A stretch of DNA of 64,000 nucleotides from Achromobacter sp. MYb9 (GTDB lineage: Bacteria; Pseudomonadota; Gammaproteobacteria; Burkholderiales; Burkholderiaceae_B), in the NCBI RefSeq assembly GCF_002975275.1, contig NZ_PCOQ01000031.1, positions 1-64,000 of the forward strand, given 5' to 3'. The number at the start of each line of letters is the position of its first letter. Position 1 is the stretch's first letter. The translations under genes and the position numbers were made by a program. Shown one piece after another: positions 16,208-24,714 of this stretch. The notes under the pieces were generated by a model that was given only the letters and a program-made list of their open reading frames with translations, made no database searches and had not been told where the DNA came from.

Positions 16208-18259
16208 GTGGAGGCGGGCGTGGTAGCCGGCGTGGAATCTGTCTCGGCGGATCATCCGGATTTTCCCGGGGATGGAACCGCCATTCGTGTCCGCATGCTT
16301 GGGCCGATGAGGATCAGCCGGGCGGGCGCCGCCTTGGTCTTGCCGCCCTCACGCAAGCTGCGCGCGTTGATCGCCTATCTTGCGCTCGTCCCGCACGCGG
16401 TGACGCGCACGCACCTGTGCGAGCTGCTCTGGGACGTTCCGAATGATCCCCGCGGGGAACTCCGATGGTGCCTCAGCAAGGCAAGAGCCTTGCTCGACGG
16501 GCCGGACCGCCGCCGGATCCTGGCAGATCAAGACGCGGTGACGCTCGACCTGCAAGATTGCCTTGTCGATGTCCTCGATATCGAGCAGGCGATGCGGCAA
16601 GGCATCAGCAGCGTCGGCGTGGAGCGGCTGCGCAGCTTGGCGGCGTTGTTCGCTGGTGATTTCCTGGACGGCCTGCAGCTCAAGTCGTGCCCGCTTTTCG
16701 ACAGCTGGGTGGTGGCGCAACGGCGGCGATTAAGGGGCTGCCAGGCGGCGGTGATGGAACACCTGGCCGCGTGTCTACCGGCTGGGTCCGAGGAGCGCTA
16801 CGACTGCCTGGACAATTGGTTGCGTCTTGCTCCTTTCGACCGGCGCGCGCACGCGCTGATGCTGCAATCGCTAAACGACCGGGGGCGGCTTCGCGAGGGC
16901 GAAGAGCACCTGGCCGCCGCGATACGCGCCTTCGGGGACGAGGGGCTGGATTGGCGGCCGCTGCGCCATGCCTGGAGGCTGCTTCGGCTTACACCGGAAG
17001 ACCCGCTGGCACCGGCGGGCGGCGCCGACAAGCCGCTGATCGCCGACCCGTCCGAAGGCGGCAGGGAAAGAACCGGACGGGCCTCGATCGTCGTCATGCC
17101 ATTCGCGGACGCATCGGCCCGCGGCGGCGTGCGGGGCGGGCTGGGCGATGGGCTGGCTTACGACATCATCACCCGATTGGCCAAGCTGCGTAGTCTGTTC
17201 GTGATTGCGCAGGGGACGGTATTCGCCCTGGACCAGCGCAGCGTGGGGCCGGAGGAGGCCGGCCGCACGCTGAATGTGGACTTTGTGGTGAGCGGCTCGC
17301 TGCGCCGGCTGACCAACCGGATCATCGTGGACGTGGTGCTCGTCGAATCGCGGACGGCGCGCATCGTCTGGGCGGAAGCCTTCGACCATACGCTGGACGA
17401 CGCATTCGTGGCGCTGGACGAGATCGGCAATCGGATCGTCGCGTCGATCGACATCGAGATCGAATCCGCCGAGCGCAGCCGTGCCATTCTCACACCGCCG
17501 AATTCACTGGATGCGTGGTCGGCGCATCATCGCGGCCTGTGGCATATGTACCGGTTCAACCAGGCGGACAATGCCCTTGCGCAGCATTTTTTCGAGATGG
17601 CGGTGCGGCTGGACCCCACATATTCGCGGGCCTATGCGGGACTGTCCTTCACCTATTGGCAGGCGGCGTTCCAGCGCTGGGGCGAGCAGAAAGCGGCGGT
17701 GGACCTGGCGTTCAAAGCCGCTGGCCAGAGCCTGAGCGCCGACGACCGGGATCCGGCGGCGCATTGGGCCATGGGCCGGGCGCTATGGCTGCGCGGGAGC
17801 CAGGAGCCGTCGCTCGCGGAATTGCGGCGCGCCGTGGATCTCAGCCCGAATTTCGCCCTTGGGCACTACACGCTGGGGTTCGTCCATTGCCAGTCGGGCG
17901 ACGCCCAGGCGGCGATCGGGTCGGCGGACCATTCGCGCCATCTCAGCCCCTTCGACCCCTTGATGTTCGGCATGCTGGCCGTACGGGCGCTTGCGCTGGT
18001 CCGATTGGGACAGATCGAGGAAGCTGCCGACTGGGCGGTCAAGGCGGCGATGCGTCCCAACGCCCATGTGCACATCCTGGCGATTGCCGCCCACTGCCTG
18101 GCCATCGCCGACCGGGTGGATGAGGCGCTGGGCTTCCTGGCCCTGATCCGCCAGTCGCATCCCGCCTACCGCGTGGGAGATTTCCTGGCTGCGTTCCGGC
18201 TGACGCCCGAGGCCCAGGCCTTGTTCAAAGCGGGCGCCAGACGGATCGGGTCGGAGTGA
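16208..18259 (+). CDS. Large transcriptional regulator: BTAD/SARP-like winged helix, TolB-like domain, TPR repeats
   Basis: A 683-residue protein. Residues about 25-115 look like an OmpR/SARP-type winged helix (IRVRMLGPMRISRAG, SRKLRALIAYLAL, THLCELLWDVPNDP). A bacterial transcriptional activation domain follows to about residue 260. Residues about 295-430 form the TolB-like module found in CadC-like and cyclase-linked regulators (SIVVMPFADASA, NVDFVVSGSLRRL, RIVWAEAFDHTLDDAF). The last 230 residues contain TPR-like repeats (YSRAYAGLSFTYWQAAF, NFALGHYTLGFVHCQSGDA). The GTG at 16208 is the furthest plausible start; an ATG at 16295 is an alternative. It probably regulates the divergent methyltransferase or a distant target. 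Confidence 0.8.
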   Translation: MEAGVVAGVESVSADHPDFPGDGTAIRVRMLGPMRISRAGAALVLPPSRKLRALIAYLALVPHAVTRTHLCELLWDVPNDPRGELRWCLSKARALLDGPDRRRILADQDAVTLDLQDCLVDVLDIEQAMRQGISSVGVERLRSLAALFAGDFLDGLQLKSCPLFDSWVVAQRRRLRGCQAAVMEHLAACLPAGSEERYDCLDNWLRLAPFDRRAHALMLQSLNDRGRLREGEEHLAAAIRAFGDEGLDWRPLRHAWRLLRLTPEDPLAPAGGADKPLIADPSEGGRERTGRASIVVMPFADASARGGVRGGLGDGLAYDIITRLAKLRSLFVIAQGTVFALDQRSVGPEEAGRTLNVDFVVSGSLRRLTNRIIVDVVLVESRTARIVWAEAFDHTLDDAFVALDEIGNRIVASIDIEIESAERSRAILTPPNSLDAWSAHHRGLWHMYRFNQADNALAQHFFEMAVRLDPTYSRAYAGLSFTYWQAAFQRWGEQKAAVDLAFKAAGQSLSADDRDPAAHWAMGRALWLRGSQEPSLAELRRAVDLSPNFALGHYTLGFVHCQSGDAQAAIGSADHSRHLSPFDPLMFGMLAVRALALVRLGQIEEAADWAVKAAMRPNAHVHILAIAAHCLAIADRVDEALGFLALIRQSHPAYRVGDFLAAFRLTPEAQALFKAGARRIGSE

Positions 18260-18279
18260 AGCCCGTTGCGCGCGGGTTT
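18259..18279 (+). terminator. Short hairpin after the BTAD/TPR regulator
   Basis: AAGCCCG (18259-18265) and CGGGTTT (18273-18279) can pair over 7 positions, including one G-U, with a loop of TTGCGCG and a T-rich right end. It starts at the last base of the stop codon. Confidence 0.4.
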
Positions 18280-18319
18280 GAACGTCGCACTTGACGGCTG
18301 GATTTTTGTGGGTGTATCG

Positions 18320-18347
18320 TAAGATATATATCTAAAGATACATCTTA
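18320..18347. promoter_or_regulatory. PadR-type operator upstream of the His-rich regulator
   Basis: An AT-rich island contains the perfect palindrome AGATATATATCT (18322-18333) and the near-palindrome AAGATACATCTT (18335-18346). Together they lie within an outer TAAGAT (18320-18325)/ATCTTA (18342-18347) inverted repeat. It ends 11 bases before the regulator's ATG, so bound repressor would block transcription. E. coli YqjI (NfeR) represses its own promoter and that of yqjH, and autoregulation of the same kind is inferred here. Confidence 0.7.
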
Positions 18348-18358
18348 AGAGCGAACCG

Positions 18359-19081
18359 ATGCGACATTCCCATTTTCAAAACGACCGCCATGGCCACCAT
18401 GGCCACCATGGTCATCACGATCACCACGGCCATCATGGCCACCACGACCATCATGGCCATCATCCCCGCCATGCGGCCTCGGGCGGCGACTGGTTTTCGG
18501 GCTCGCCCGATGGCCGGGGCGATGCCGACGGCTTCGGCGGCGACGGGCGTGGCTTCACGCGCGGCCGCCGCGTGTCGGCCGATGATCTGCAATTGATGCT
18601 GCTGGGCCTGCTTGAGCAAAGCCCCAGCCACGGCTACGAACTCATCAAGGCCCTGGGCACGCTCAGCAACGGCTTCTACACGCCCAGCCCGGGCATGGTC
18701 TACCCCGCGTTGACCTATCTGGAAGAGCTGGGCTACGCCACCGTTGAGCAGGACGGCGCCAAGAAGCGCTACCACCTGGCGGAACCCGGCAAGGCGCATC
18801 TGGAGGCCAACCGTAGCCGCCTGACCATGATGTTCAACCGTTTCAAGCACATCGCCCGCAAGATGGACTGGATGCGCCAGGCCTGGAGCGGCGAGCCCCG
18901 CAACCTGGGCCCGGAAGGCCAGGACATGCGCACCGGCTGGCTTCCGGAATTCGTGGAAGCCCGGCACGCCCTCCGGCAGGCGTTGCTGGATCGCACCGAC
19001 GCGTCGCCTGCCGAACAACGGCGCATTGCCGCCATCCTGGCGCGCGCCACCGACGAGATCAACGGCAAGCCCTGTGCTTGA
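18359..19081 (+). CDS. nfeR: PadR-family metal-responsive regulator with His-rich N-terminus (YqjI/NfeR-like)
   Basis: A 240-residue repressor. Residues 2-40 are an extreme histidine-rich tail built from GHH/DHHGHH units, suited to binding Ni, Fe or other divalent metals. Residues about 75-150 form the PadR winged helix (LMLLGLLEQSPSHGYELIK, GMVYPALTYLEELGY), and the C-terminal helix mediates dimerisation. E. coli YqjI has the same combination and represses the ferric reductase gene yqjH. Here the reductase homologue lies directly downstream in the same direction rather than divergently. The operator just upstream supports autoregulation. Nickel as the ligand is inferred from YqjI, not seen. 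Confidence 0.85.
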   Translation: MRHSHFQNDRHGHHGHHGHHDHHGHHGHHDHHGHHPRHAASGGDWFSGSPDGRGDADGFGGDGRGFTRGRRVSADDLQLMLLGLLEQSPSHGYELIKALGTLSNGFYTPSPGMVYPALTYLEELGYATVEQDGAKKRYHLAEPGKAHLEANRSRLTMMFNRFKHIARKMDWMRQAWSGEPRNLGPEGQDMRTGWLPEFVEARHALRQALLDRTDASPAEQRRIAAILARATDEINGKPCA

Positions 19082-19106
19082 TCCTTTCCCCCGATTTGGA
19101 ACGTTA

Positions 19107-19922
19107 ATGACCCGTACCGATTTGAACGTGGAGCGCGTGCGCCACAACCTGAGAATGCGCGTGCTGACTGTCGCGCGCACCGAACGCATCGCAGGCCTGC
19201 TGGCCCGCATCACCTTCACTGGCGACGACCTGCAAGACTTCGTGTCCGCCTCGTTCGACGACCACGTAAAGCTCTTTTTCCCCGCCGACCCGTCGCTGCC
19301 GCCGGTGGTCCCTACCGTCGGCCCTGATGGCGTCAAGTTTCCCGAGGGCATGCCCAAGCCGGCGGCGCGCGACTACACGCCGCGCTATTTCGATGCGGCC
19401 CGCCGCGAACTGGTCGTTGACTTCGTGCTGCATGGCGATGGCCCAGCGTCCACCTGGGCCGAGCAGGCCGAACCCGGCCAGACGCTGGGCATCGGCGGCC
19501 CGCGCGGTTCCTTCGTGGTGCCCAAGGCCTTCGACTGGCACGTCCTGATCGGCGACGAAACCGCGCTGCCGGCGATGGCGCGCCGCCTGGAAGAACTGCC
19601 CGCCGCCGCCCAGGCGATGGTGCTGATTGAAGTGCCGTCCGCCGCTAACCAGATCCCGCTGCCGTCGGCCGCTAAAACGTCCGTGCGCTGGCTGCACCGC
19701 GACGGCACCGCGCCGGGCTACAGCACCTTGCTGCTGGAAGCGGCGCGCGAACTGGTGCTGCCCGCTGGCGAGGGCTATGTCTGGGTGGCGGCTGAATCCG
19801 CCGTGGCCAAGGCCGTGCGCGAAATCATGGTGTCGCAGCATGGCATCGACAAGGGCCGCATTCGCGCCGCCAGCTATTGGAAGCGTGGCGCCGTGGCCGT
19901 GCACGAGTCGCACGAGGACTGA
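19107..19922 (+). CDS. nfeF: Siderophore-interacting protein / NADPH-dependent ferric reductase (YqjH/NfeF/ViuB-like)
   Basis: A 272-residue cytoplasmic flavoprotein that reduces ferric siderophore complexes to release iron. The N-terminal FAD-binding barrel (about residues 15-140) contains RITFTGDDLQDF, DHVKLFFP and the RxYTxR-like DYTPRYF followed by DFVLHGDGPASTWAEQA. The C-terminal NAD(P)-binding half has GIGGPRGSFVV and LIGDETALPAMARRLEELP, all typical of the SIP family. Start ATG 19107 follows TTGGA. It lies 25 bases behind the PadR regulator, forming a metal-responsive iron-handling operon equivalent to E. coli yqjI-yqjH. Confidence 0.88.
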   Translation: MTRTDLNVERVRHNLRMRVLTVARTERIAGLLARITFTGDDLQDFVSASFDDHVKLFFPADPSLPPVVPTVGPDGVKFPEGMPKPAARDYTPRYFDAARRELVVDFVLHGDGPASTWAEQAEPGQTLGIGGPRGSFVVPKAFDWHVLIGDETALPAMARRLEELPAAAQAMVLIEVPSAANQIPLPSAAKTSVRWLHRDGTAPGYSTLLLEAARELVLPAGEGYVWVAAESAVAKAVREIMVSQHGIDKGRIRAASYWKRGAVAVHESHED

Positions 19923-19955
19923 CCGACCTGCGACGTGGCCACCGCCCATGACGCC

Positions 19956-20837
19956 TTACGCCTTGCGCGTCAGGCGAAGCAGGTTTTCCACCTTTCCTTC
20001 AAGCCGGTCCTGCCGCACCGCAAGGCCCAGCACCGCCCGCGGCCAGTCCAGCGCGAAAGGGCGGTAGACGACGCCGTCGGGACGCAGGTGGCGCAACGAC
20101 TCCGGCACCACCGCCACGCCCATGCCTGCCGCCACCAGGTTCACCGCCGACGACAATTGCGGCGCCCGTTGGCCGATCAGCGGGTTCAGGCCGTGCTGCC
20201 GGCACGCCGCCATGATGTCCGCGCTAAGGCCATACCCGGACTTTCGGGAATACAGGATGAAGCGCTCCTGTGTCAGGTCCGCGGGCGTCAGCCGTTTCCT
20301 GCGCGCCAATGCGTGGCCCAGGGGCAAGGCCACCACCAGCGGTTCTTCCGCCAGCTGCGTGAACGTCAGGCCGCCATCCAGCGCGAACGGCGGCCGCACG
20401 AAGGCGGCGTCGATGGCGCCTTCGCGCAAGCGCGCCACCAGCGTTTCGCTATCGCCTTGCGACAGCGTCATCTCCACGTCGGGATATTGCTGCCGGTATT
20501 GGCGGATCAGCGCCGTCACCACGCCGTTGAATGATGCGGATTCGGTGAAGCCCAACGTCAGTTCTCCCACCTCGCCGCGCGCGGCGCGCTGCGCCGTCTG
20601 CACGGCGGCTTGCGCGCGGTGCAGGATGTCTTGCGCGCAGGCAAGGAAGGCCCGGCCCGCGTCGTTCAGCATGACCCCGCGGCCCGTGCGGTCGAACAGC
20701 GGCGTGCCGACTTCCTGCTCCAACTGACGGATCTGCTGGCTGAGCGGGGGCTGCGCCATGCCCAGCAGTTCCGCCGCGCGCGTGAAGTGCTGGGCCTCGG
20801 CCGTTACGACGAAATAGCGCAAATGACGCAGTTCCAT
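19956..20837 (-). CDS. LysR-family transcriptional regulator (CatR/BenM-like subgroup)
   Basis: A regulator of about 293 residues with the N-terminal winged helix MELRHLRYFVVTAEAQHFTR...AQPPLSQQIRQLE, cited in parts, and a LysR substrate-binding domain from about residue 90. The start at 20837 gives the canonical MELRHLRYF; ATG 20843, two codons upstream, is equally near a weak AGG site. It diverges from the PEP-mutase-family gene, and the AT-rich 104-bp gap contains TGATTATCA and CCATATATTGG, plausible LysR contacts. It most likely controls that enzyme. Confidence 0.88.
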   Translation of the reverse strand: MELRHLRYFVVTAEAQHFTRAAELLGMAQPPLSQQIRQLEQEVGTPLFDRTGRGVMLNDAGRAFLACAQDILHRAQAAVQTAQRAARGEVGELTLGFTESASFNGVVTALIRQYRQQYPDVEMTLSQGDSETLVARLREGAIDAAFVRPPFALDGGLTFTQLAEEPLVVALPLGHALARRKRLTPADLTQERFILYSRKSGYGLSADIMAACRQHGLNPLIGQRAPQLSSAVNLVAAGMGVAVVPESLRHLRPDGVVYRPFALDWPRAVLGLAVRQDRLEGKVENLLRLTRKA

Positions 20838-20941
20838 ATCCATACCTGAAAAGTACTGATTATCAATTTTCCATATATTGGACATTCTATTGCAGCGGGC
20901 CGATGATGCAGGCATCGATTCATTGCCCTCAAGGAACCCGC

Positions 20942-21802
20942 ATGAACACGCCCATCAAACCCAGCACCCTGTTGCGCCAGCATCTGGCCCAAGACATCGT
21001 CGTGGCGCCCGGCGCCTATGACGGCATGTCGGCCCGTCTGGTGGCCGCTGCGGGCTTCAATGCCGTGTACGCCAGCGGCGGCGCCATTGCGCGCGCGGCG
21101 GGCTATCCGGACATCGGGCTGCTGAGCTTTACCGAAGTGATGGACCGGGTGGAAAAGATCGTCGACGCCAGCGGCCTGCCGGTGGTGGCGGATGCCGACA
21201 CGGGCTTCGGCGGATCGGCCAACGTGGAGCGCACCGTGCGCATCATGGAGCGCGCGGGCGTGGCGGCCTTCCATATCGAAGACCAGTCCTTTCCCAAGCG
21301 GTGCGGCCACCTGGACGACAAGAGCCTGGTGGACGCCGACGAAATGTGCCGCAAGGTGCACATTGCGCGCCAGACGCTTTCGGATGCCGATGCGTTGGTC
21401 ATCGCGCGCACGGACGCGATCGCGGTCGAAGGCTTTGACGCCGCGATCGCGCGCGCGGAACGCTATGTGAAGGCGGGCGCCGACATGGTTTTCGTTGAGG
21501 CGCCCGAAACGCTGGCGCAGATACGGGCCATCGCCGAACGCCTGCCGGGACTAAAGCTGATCAACATGTTCTACGGCGGCAAGACGCCGCTGGTGCCATT
21601 GCCCGACCTGGCGGCGATGGGTTATCGCCTGGCCATCATTCCGTCGGACCTGCAACGCGCCGCCATCCACGCCATGCAGGCCACGCTGGCGGCCATCCGG
21701 CAGACCGGCGACAGCAGCGCGCTGGCCGACCGCCTGACAAGTTTCAAGGAGCGCGAAGCCATCGTGCAGACGCAGCGCTATCTGGCGTTGGACGCGCAAT
21801 AA
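20942..21802 (+). CDS. Isocitrate lyase/PEP mutase superfamily enzyme (oxaloacetate decarboxylase or methylisocitrate lyase-like)
   Basis: A 286-residue TIM-barrel enzyme that cleaves or forms a C-C bond next to a 2-oxo carboxylate with Mg2+. It has the metal-binding DADTGFGG near residues 84-91, the HIEDQSFPKRCGH loop with Cys121, and VIARTDAIAVEGFDAAI. These are signatures of methylisocitrate lyase, carboxyPEP mutase and oxaloacetate decarboxylase. The KRCGH loop favours a lyase. AAGGAAC precedes the ATG at 20942. It is a single gene facing a LysR regulator, with no prpC/prpD partners nearby, so a 2-methylcitrate role is unlikely. Confidence 0.85.
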   Translation: MNTPIKPSTLLRQHLAQDIVVAPGAYDGMSARLVAAAGFNAVYASGGAIARAAGYPDIGLLSFTEVMDRVEKIVDASGLPVVADADTGFGGSANVERTVRIMERAGVAAFHIEDQSFPKRCGHLDDKSLVDADEMCRKVHIARQTLSDADALVIARTDAIAVEGFDAAIARAERYVKAGADMVFVEAPETLAQIRAIAERLPGLKLINMFYGGKTPLVPLPDLAAMGYRLAIIPSDLQRAAIHAMQATLAAIRQTGDSSALADRLTSFKEREAIVQTQRYLALDAQ

Positions 21803-21813
21803 GCGTCCAACGC
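21785..21813. terminator. 11-bp hairpin with the stop codon in its loop
   Basis: GCGTTGGACGC (21785-21795) and GCGTCCAACGC (21803-21813) are perfectly complementary, and the loop GCAATAA contains the TAA stop of the PEP-mutase-family gene. It separates this gene from the convergent WG-repeat gene ending at 21821. There is no U-tract. Confidence 0.5.
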
Positions 21814-21820
21814 CTCGACC

Positions 21821-24712
21821 CTAGCGGCGGCAGCGCGCCGGCAGGGACAGCGGCCACAGGCGCTGGCCGGCGCTGCCGTACAGCGCGCGCATGCCGCACA
21901 CCATCTCGACGCGGGCCAGCGCATTGCCGGCAGGGTCGATGATCTTCGACAGATCCATCGTGGACACCACGGCGCGCTTCCCGGCGAAAGGCGTGACCGC
22001 ACTGTAGGCGGTGGGAATGACGAATTTGCCTTGGCCATCCACGTAGCCGAAGTCCAGGTCGGTGCGCGCGGCCGCCAGGCCGTCGTGCAGGGCGCCCAGC
22101 GCGTCGAACGCCGGACCGCTCAATGCCCCCTTGGCGTCGACCGCGCGCACTGCCCGGGTAGATAGCAGCGTGACCGCGCGGCCGGCCGAGAACGCCGACG
22201 CCGTGCCTTCCACCTTCATGCGCGGTTTGCCGTCCGGCCCGGTGTATTCGGTCATGGGCTTGCCGTTCGCGACGTAATGCCGAAGCAGCCAGTCCGAGCC
22301 TTGCGGCCAGCGCCATTCGCCGTCCGGCAGGGTCGAGACGGTCTTGCCCGTGGCGTCGATCAATCGCGTCCCGGTGGCGTCGGTGGACAGCGCGCGCGCA
22401 GGCGTGCCCTGGAAGATCGATCCGACAGCCGCCGTGGGGGGAATCTGCCATGCGCCCTGTGCGTTCAGATAGCCATAGCGCACGGCGCGGCGGATCTCCA
22501 GCCAGTCGCCAACGCGAGCGTAGGTGGCGTCTTGCAGGTCCAGCGCGCTGCTGCCGTCGGCCGACACGATCCAGCGGTTCTGCTCGCCGTCTGCCGAAAT
22601 GGTTCCGCCCGCTGCCGCGGTTACCTGCAGGTGCGGCTGGAACGACGTCAGCGCGCGGCCCTGGTCGTTGAACACGGCCGCGGCGCGTTCATAGTCTTCT
22701 GCCTGCCCGCCGGCCTGCCATACCTTCCACAGCTTGTCGTTGATGCGGGCGACGCCGTGATGCGCCGCCGGCACCACCCAGCGTCCCTGCAGATCGATCA
22801 CGCCCACGCGGTCCGCGCCCAGCGAGGCCACGGCCTGGCCGTTCTGGAAGTGGCCGATCTGGTGGAAAGCGGGGGCGGCCAGTTCCTTGCCGGCCACGAA
22901 ATCGTACAGACCCCATCGCGCGTCTTCGCTGGCCGTCTTCAAGAACCGGACCACGCCGGGCGCGACGATGTCGGTCTGGAAGACATCGGGCAGGTCGTAA
23001 GTCTTGCCTTCGCGGTCGATCATGCGGTTGACGCCGGCGGCGTAGGTCAGCGCATAGCCGTGGCGGAATGTGCCGATATGCTGCTGCGGCGGCAGTGGCA
23101 ACGGCTTGCCGTTGGCGTCCAGCAGTTGCAGGCCGCGTTCGGTCTCGGCCGCGTAGCGCAGTTGTTCGGGCTTCAGCGCGTTCGGGCCGTCCTGGTATTC
23201 CGGGTCGTCGACCCGGCGCTCATCGGAATCGTCCAGCGCAATCAGGTCCGTCCACCACGGATCGGTGACCCAGCTGCCGTCGGCCAGAATCAGGCCGGCG
23301 CCTGTCATGCCGCATTGGCAATGCCCCTGGCCCAATATGCCCAGCGGCGCGCCCGGGATGTTCAACGGCGGCGCCTTCAGTTCCATGCTCTGCGTCGCTT
23401 CCACCGCTTCGGGCTTGAGCAGTACGCGGCCGTCGGCATCCAGGACGTTCAGCAACCCGCCTTCCTGCTTCCGGATCCACAGCCGGCCATGGCGCAGCTC
23501 CATCGGTCCTGCCTGTGGCAACCAGGCAGGCGCGGTGTCGCCGCCTAGCCAGACGCCCTTGGGCGTCAGCACGCCGGCGGGCGCGCCCGTCTGGTCAGCG
23601 AATATCACGAAGCCTTCTTCGTTCTGGGTCGGCGTCGACGCGCCGCTCAGTTTGATCGGTGCGGGCTGCCCCGGCACCAGCGCCATGAGCGTTTCCCCCA
23701 CGGGGTAGACGAGGGTGTCCTGGAAACGCTGGGACTCCTGGGCTTCGTCCGGCTTCATCGTCGTGACGACCGCGCCAGCGGCATCCAGCACGGCATAGCC
23801 CTTGCGGCCATCCAGTTCGGCGCTCCAGAACGCCTTGCCCACCGGCTGCAGGCTGTTGTAATGCTGGTCCGCGCCGGTCACCTTGCCGTCCGTGCCGATC
23901 AGCACGGCGCCGTCGCGGCTATAGGCCACGGCCGGGCGGCTGTCGTGCTGCGTCAGGATGTCTTCGTAGGCCGGTTCGACCACCCAGTTCCAATCGCCGT
24001 CCACCACGCCGTAGCGGTGTTCGTCATTGATGGCGATGTACAGACCCTGGCCATAGGACTGCGTGATGGTGATGCCGGGCTTGGCGAAACGGCGTTCGCC
24101 ATTGATGCCGCGGTATTCCTGCTTGTATTGCACCGCGGCCCGGGCCGGCACGCCATCGGCCAGGAACAGGTTCTGGATGCCCGTGTCCAGGGGTTCGCCC
24201 ACGGGTTGCCCCTGGCGGTCGATCAATTGCTGGCGTCCGTCCAGCATGGCCACGGCCAGGCCGATCTCGGCGTAGTCCTGGACGCTGTCAAAACGCGGCG
24301 GCACGGCCATGCGCCCGCGCGTGTCGATAAAGCCCCATTTTCCCTTCCATTGCACGGCAGCCAGGCCGTGGCGGAAGTCGCGCACATCCTCGAATAGCGG
24401 CCGGATCGCCAGCCGGCCGTTCGAGTCCAGGAACCCCCAGGCGTGGCGGCGCAGCGACTGGTCCATGGGGACGCGGTTAATGTTTTCCAGGGCCGAGGGC
24501 AGCAACACCGCGGCGCGTCCGTCCGACAGCGCGCGGATGCAGCCGTTGGTGAAGGGACTGCTGTTGGAGATGTCGTCGGCGTTGGTGTCGGTGCGGTAGC
24601 TGCCTTCTTCCAGGCAATACAGATGGCCGCTTTGCGCATGCGCGGACAGGGATGCGCCCAGCGCGGCAATCGCGCAGGCGAGTCGGGTGGTGCGGATCAC
24701 GCGTGACGTCAT
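21821..24712 (-). CDS. Large exported WG-repeat protein (paralog B)
   Basis: A 963-residue protein with a Sec signal peptide (LACAIAALGASLSAHA, cleavage before QSG) after ATG 24712. Most of the chain is built of degenerate WG repeats of about 35-45 residues, clearest near the N-terminus (WGFLDSNGRLAIRPLFEDV, WGFIDTRGRMAVPPRFDSV) and the C-terminus (FGYVDGQGKFVIPTAYSAV). Two cysteines near the N-terminus and two near the end (VCGMRAL, PARCRR) suggest disulfides. The start is 2 bases after the stop of the upstream paralog (TAACCATG), so the two are translationally coupled. WG-repeat proteins have no general biochemical function; a periplasmic binding or envelope scaffold role is only a guess. 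Confidence 0.85.
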   Translation of the reverse strand: MTSRVIRTTRLACAIAALGASLSAHAQSGHLYCLEEGSYRTDTNADDISNSSPFTNGCIRALSDGRAAVLLPSALENINRVPMDQSLRRHAWGFLDSNGRLAIRPLFEDVRDFRHGLAAVQWKGKWGFIDTRGRMAVPPRFDSVQDYAEIGLAVAMLDGRQQLIDRQGQPVGEPLDTGIQNLFLADGVPARAAVQYKQEYRGINGERRFAKPGITITQSYGQGLYIAINDEHRYGVVDGDWNWVVEPAYEDILTQHDSRPAVAYSRDGAVLIGTDGKVTGADQHYNSLQPVGKAFWSAELDGRKGYAVLDAAGAVVTTMKPDEAQESQRFQDTLVYPVGETLMALVPGQPAPIKLSGASTPTQNEEGFVIFADQTGAPAGVLTPKGVWLGGDTAPAWLPQAGPMELRHGRLWIRKQEGGLLNVLDADGRVLLKPEAVEATQSMELKAPPLNIPGAPLGILGQGHCQCGMTGAGLILADGSWVTDPWWTDLIALDDSDERRVDDPEYQDGPNALKPEQLRYAAETERGLQLLDANGKPLPLPPQQHIGTFRHGYALTYAAGVNRMIDREGKTYDLPDVFQTDIVAPGVVRFLKTASEDARWGLYDFVAGKELAAPAFHQIGHFQNGQAVASLGADRVGVIDLQGRWVVPAAHHGVARINDKLWKVWQAGGQAEDYERAAAVFNDQGRALTSFQPHLQVTAAAGGTISADGEQNRWIVSADGSSALDLQDATYARVGDWLEIRRAVRYGYLNAQGAWQIPPTAAVGSIFQGTPARALSTDATGTRLIDATGKTVSTLPDGEWRWPQGSDWLLRHYVANGKPMTEYTGPDGKPRMKVEGTASAFSAGRAVTLLSTRAVRAVDAKGALSGPAFDALGALHDGLAAARTDLDFGYVDGQGKFVIPTAYSAVTPFAGKRAVVSTMDLSKIIDPAGNALARVEMVCGMRALYGSAGQRLWPLSLPARCRR

Positions 24713-24714
24713 GG

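Noticed and set aside
18380-18475. Short repeated units that could suggest a CRISPR-like or satellite repeat
   Set aside because: They are the codons of the His-rich tail (CAT/CAC with GGC and GAC) of the PadR-family gene, without spacers of regular length.
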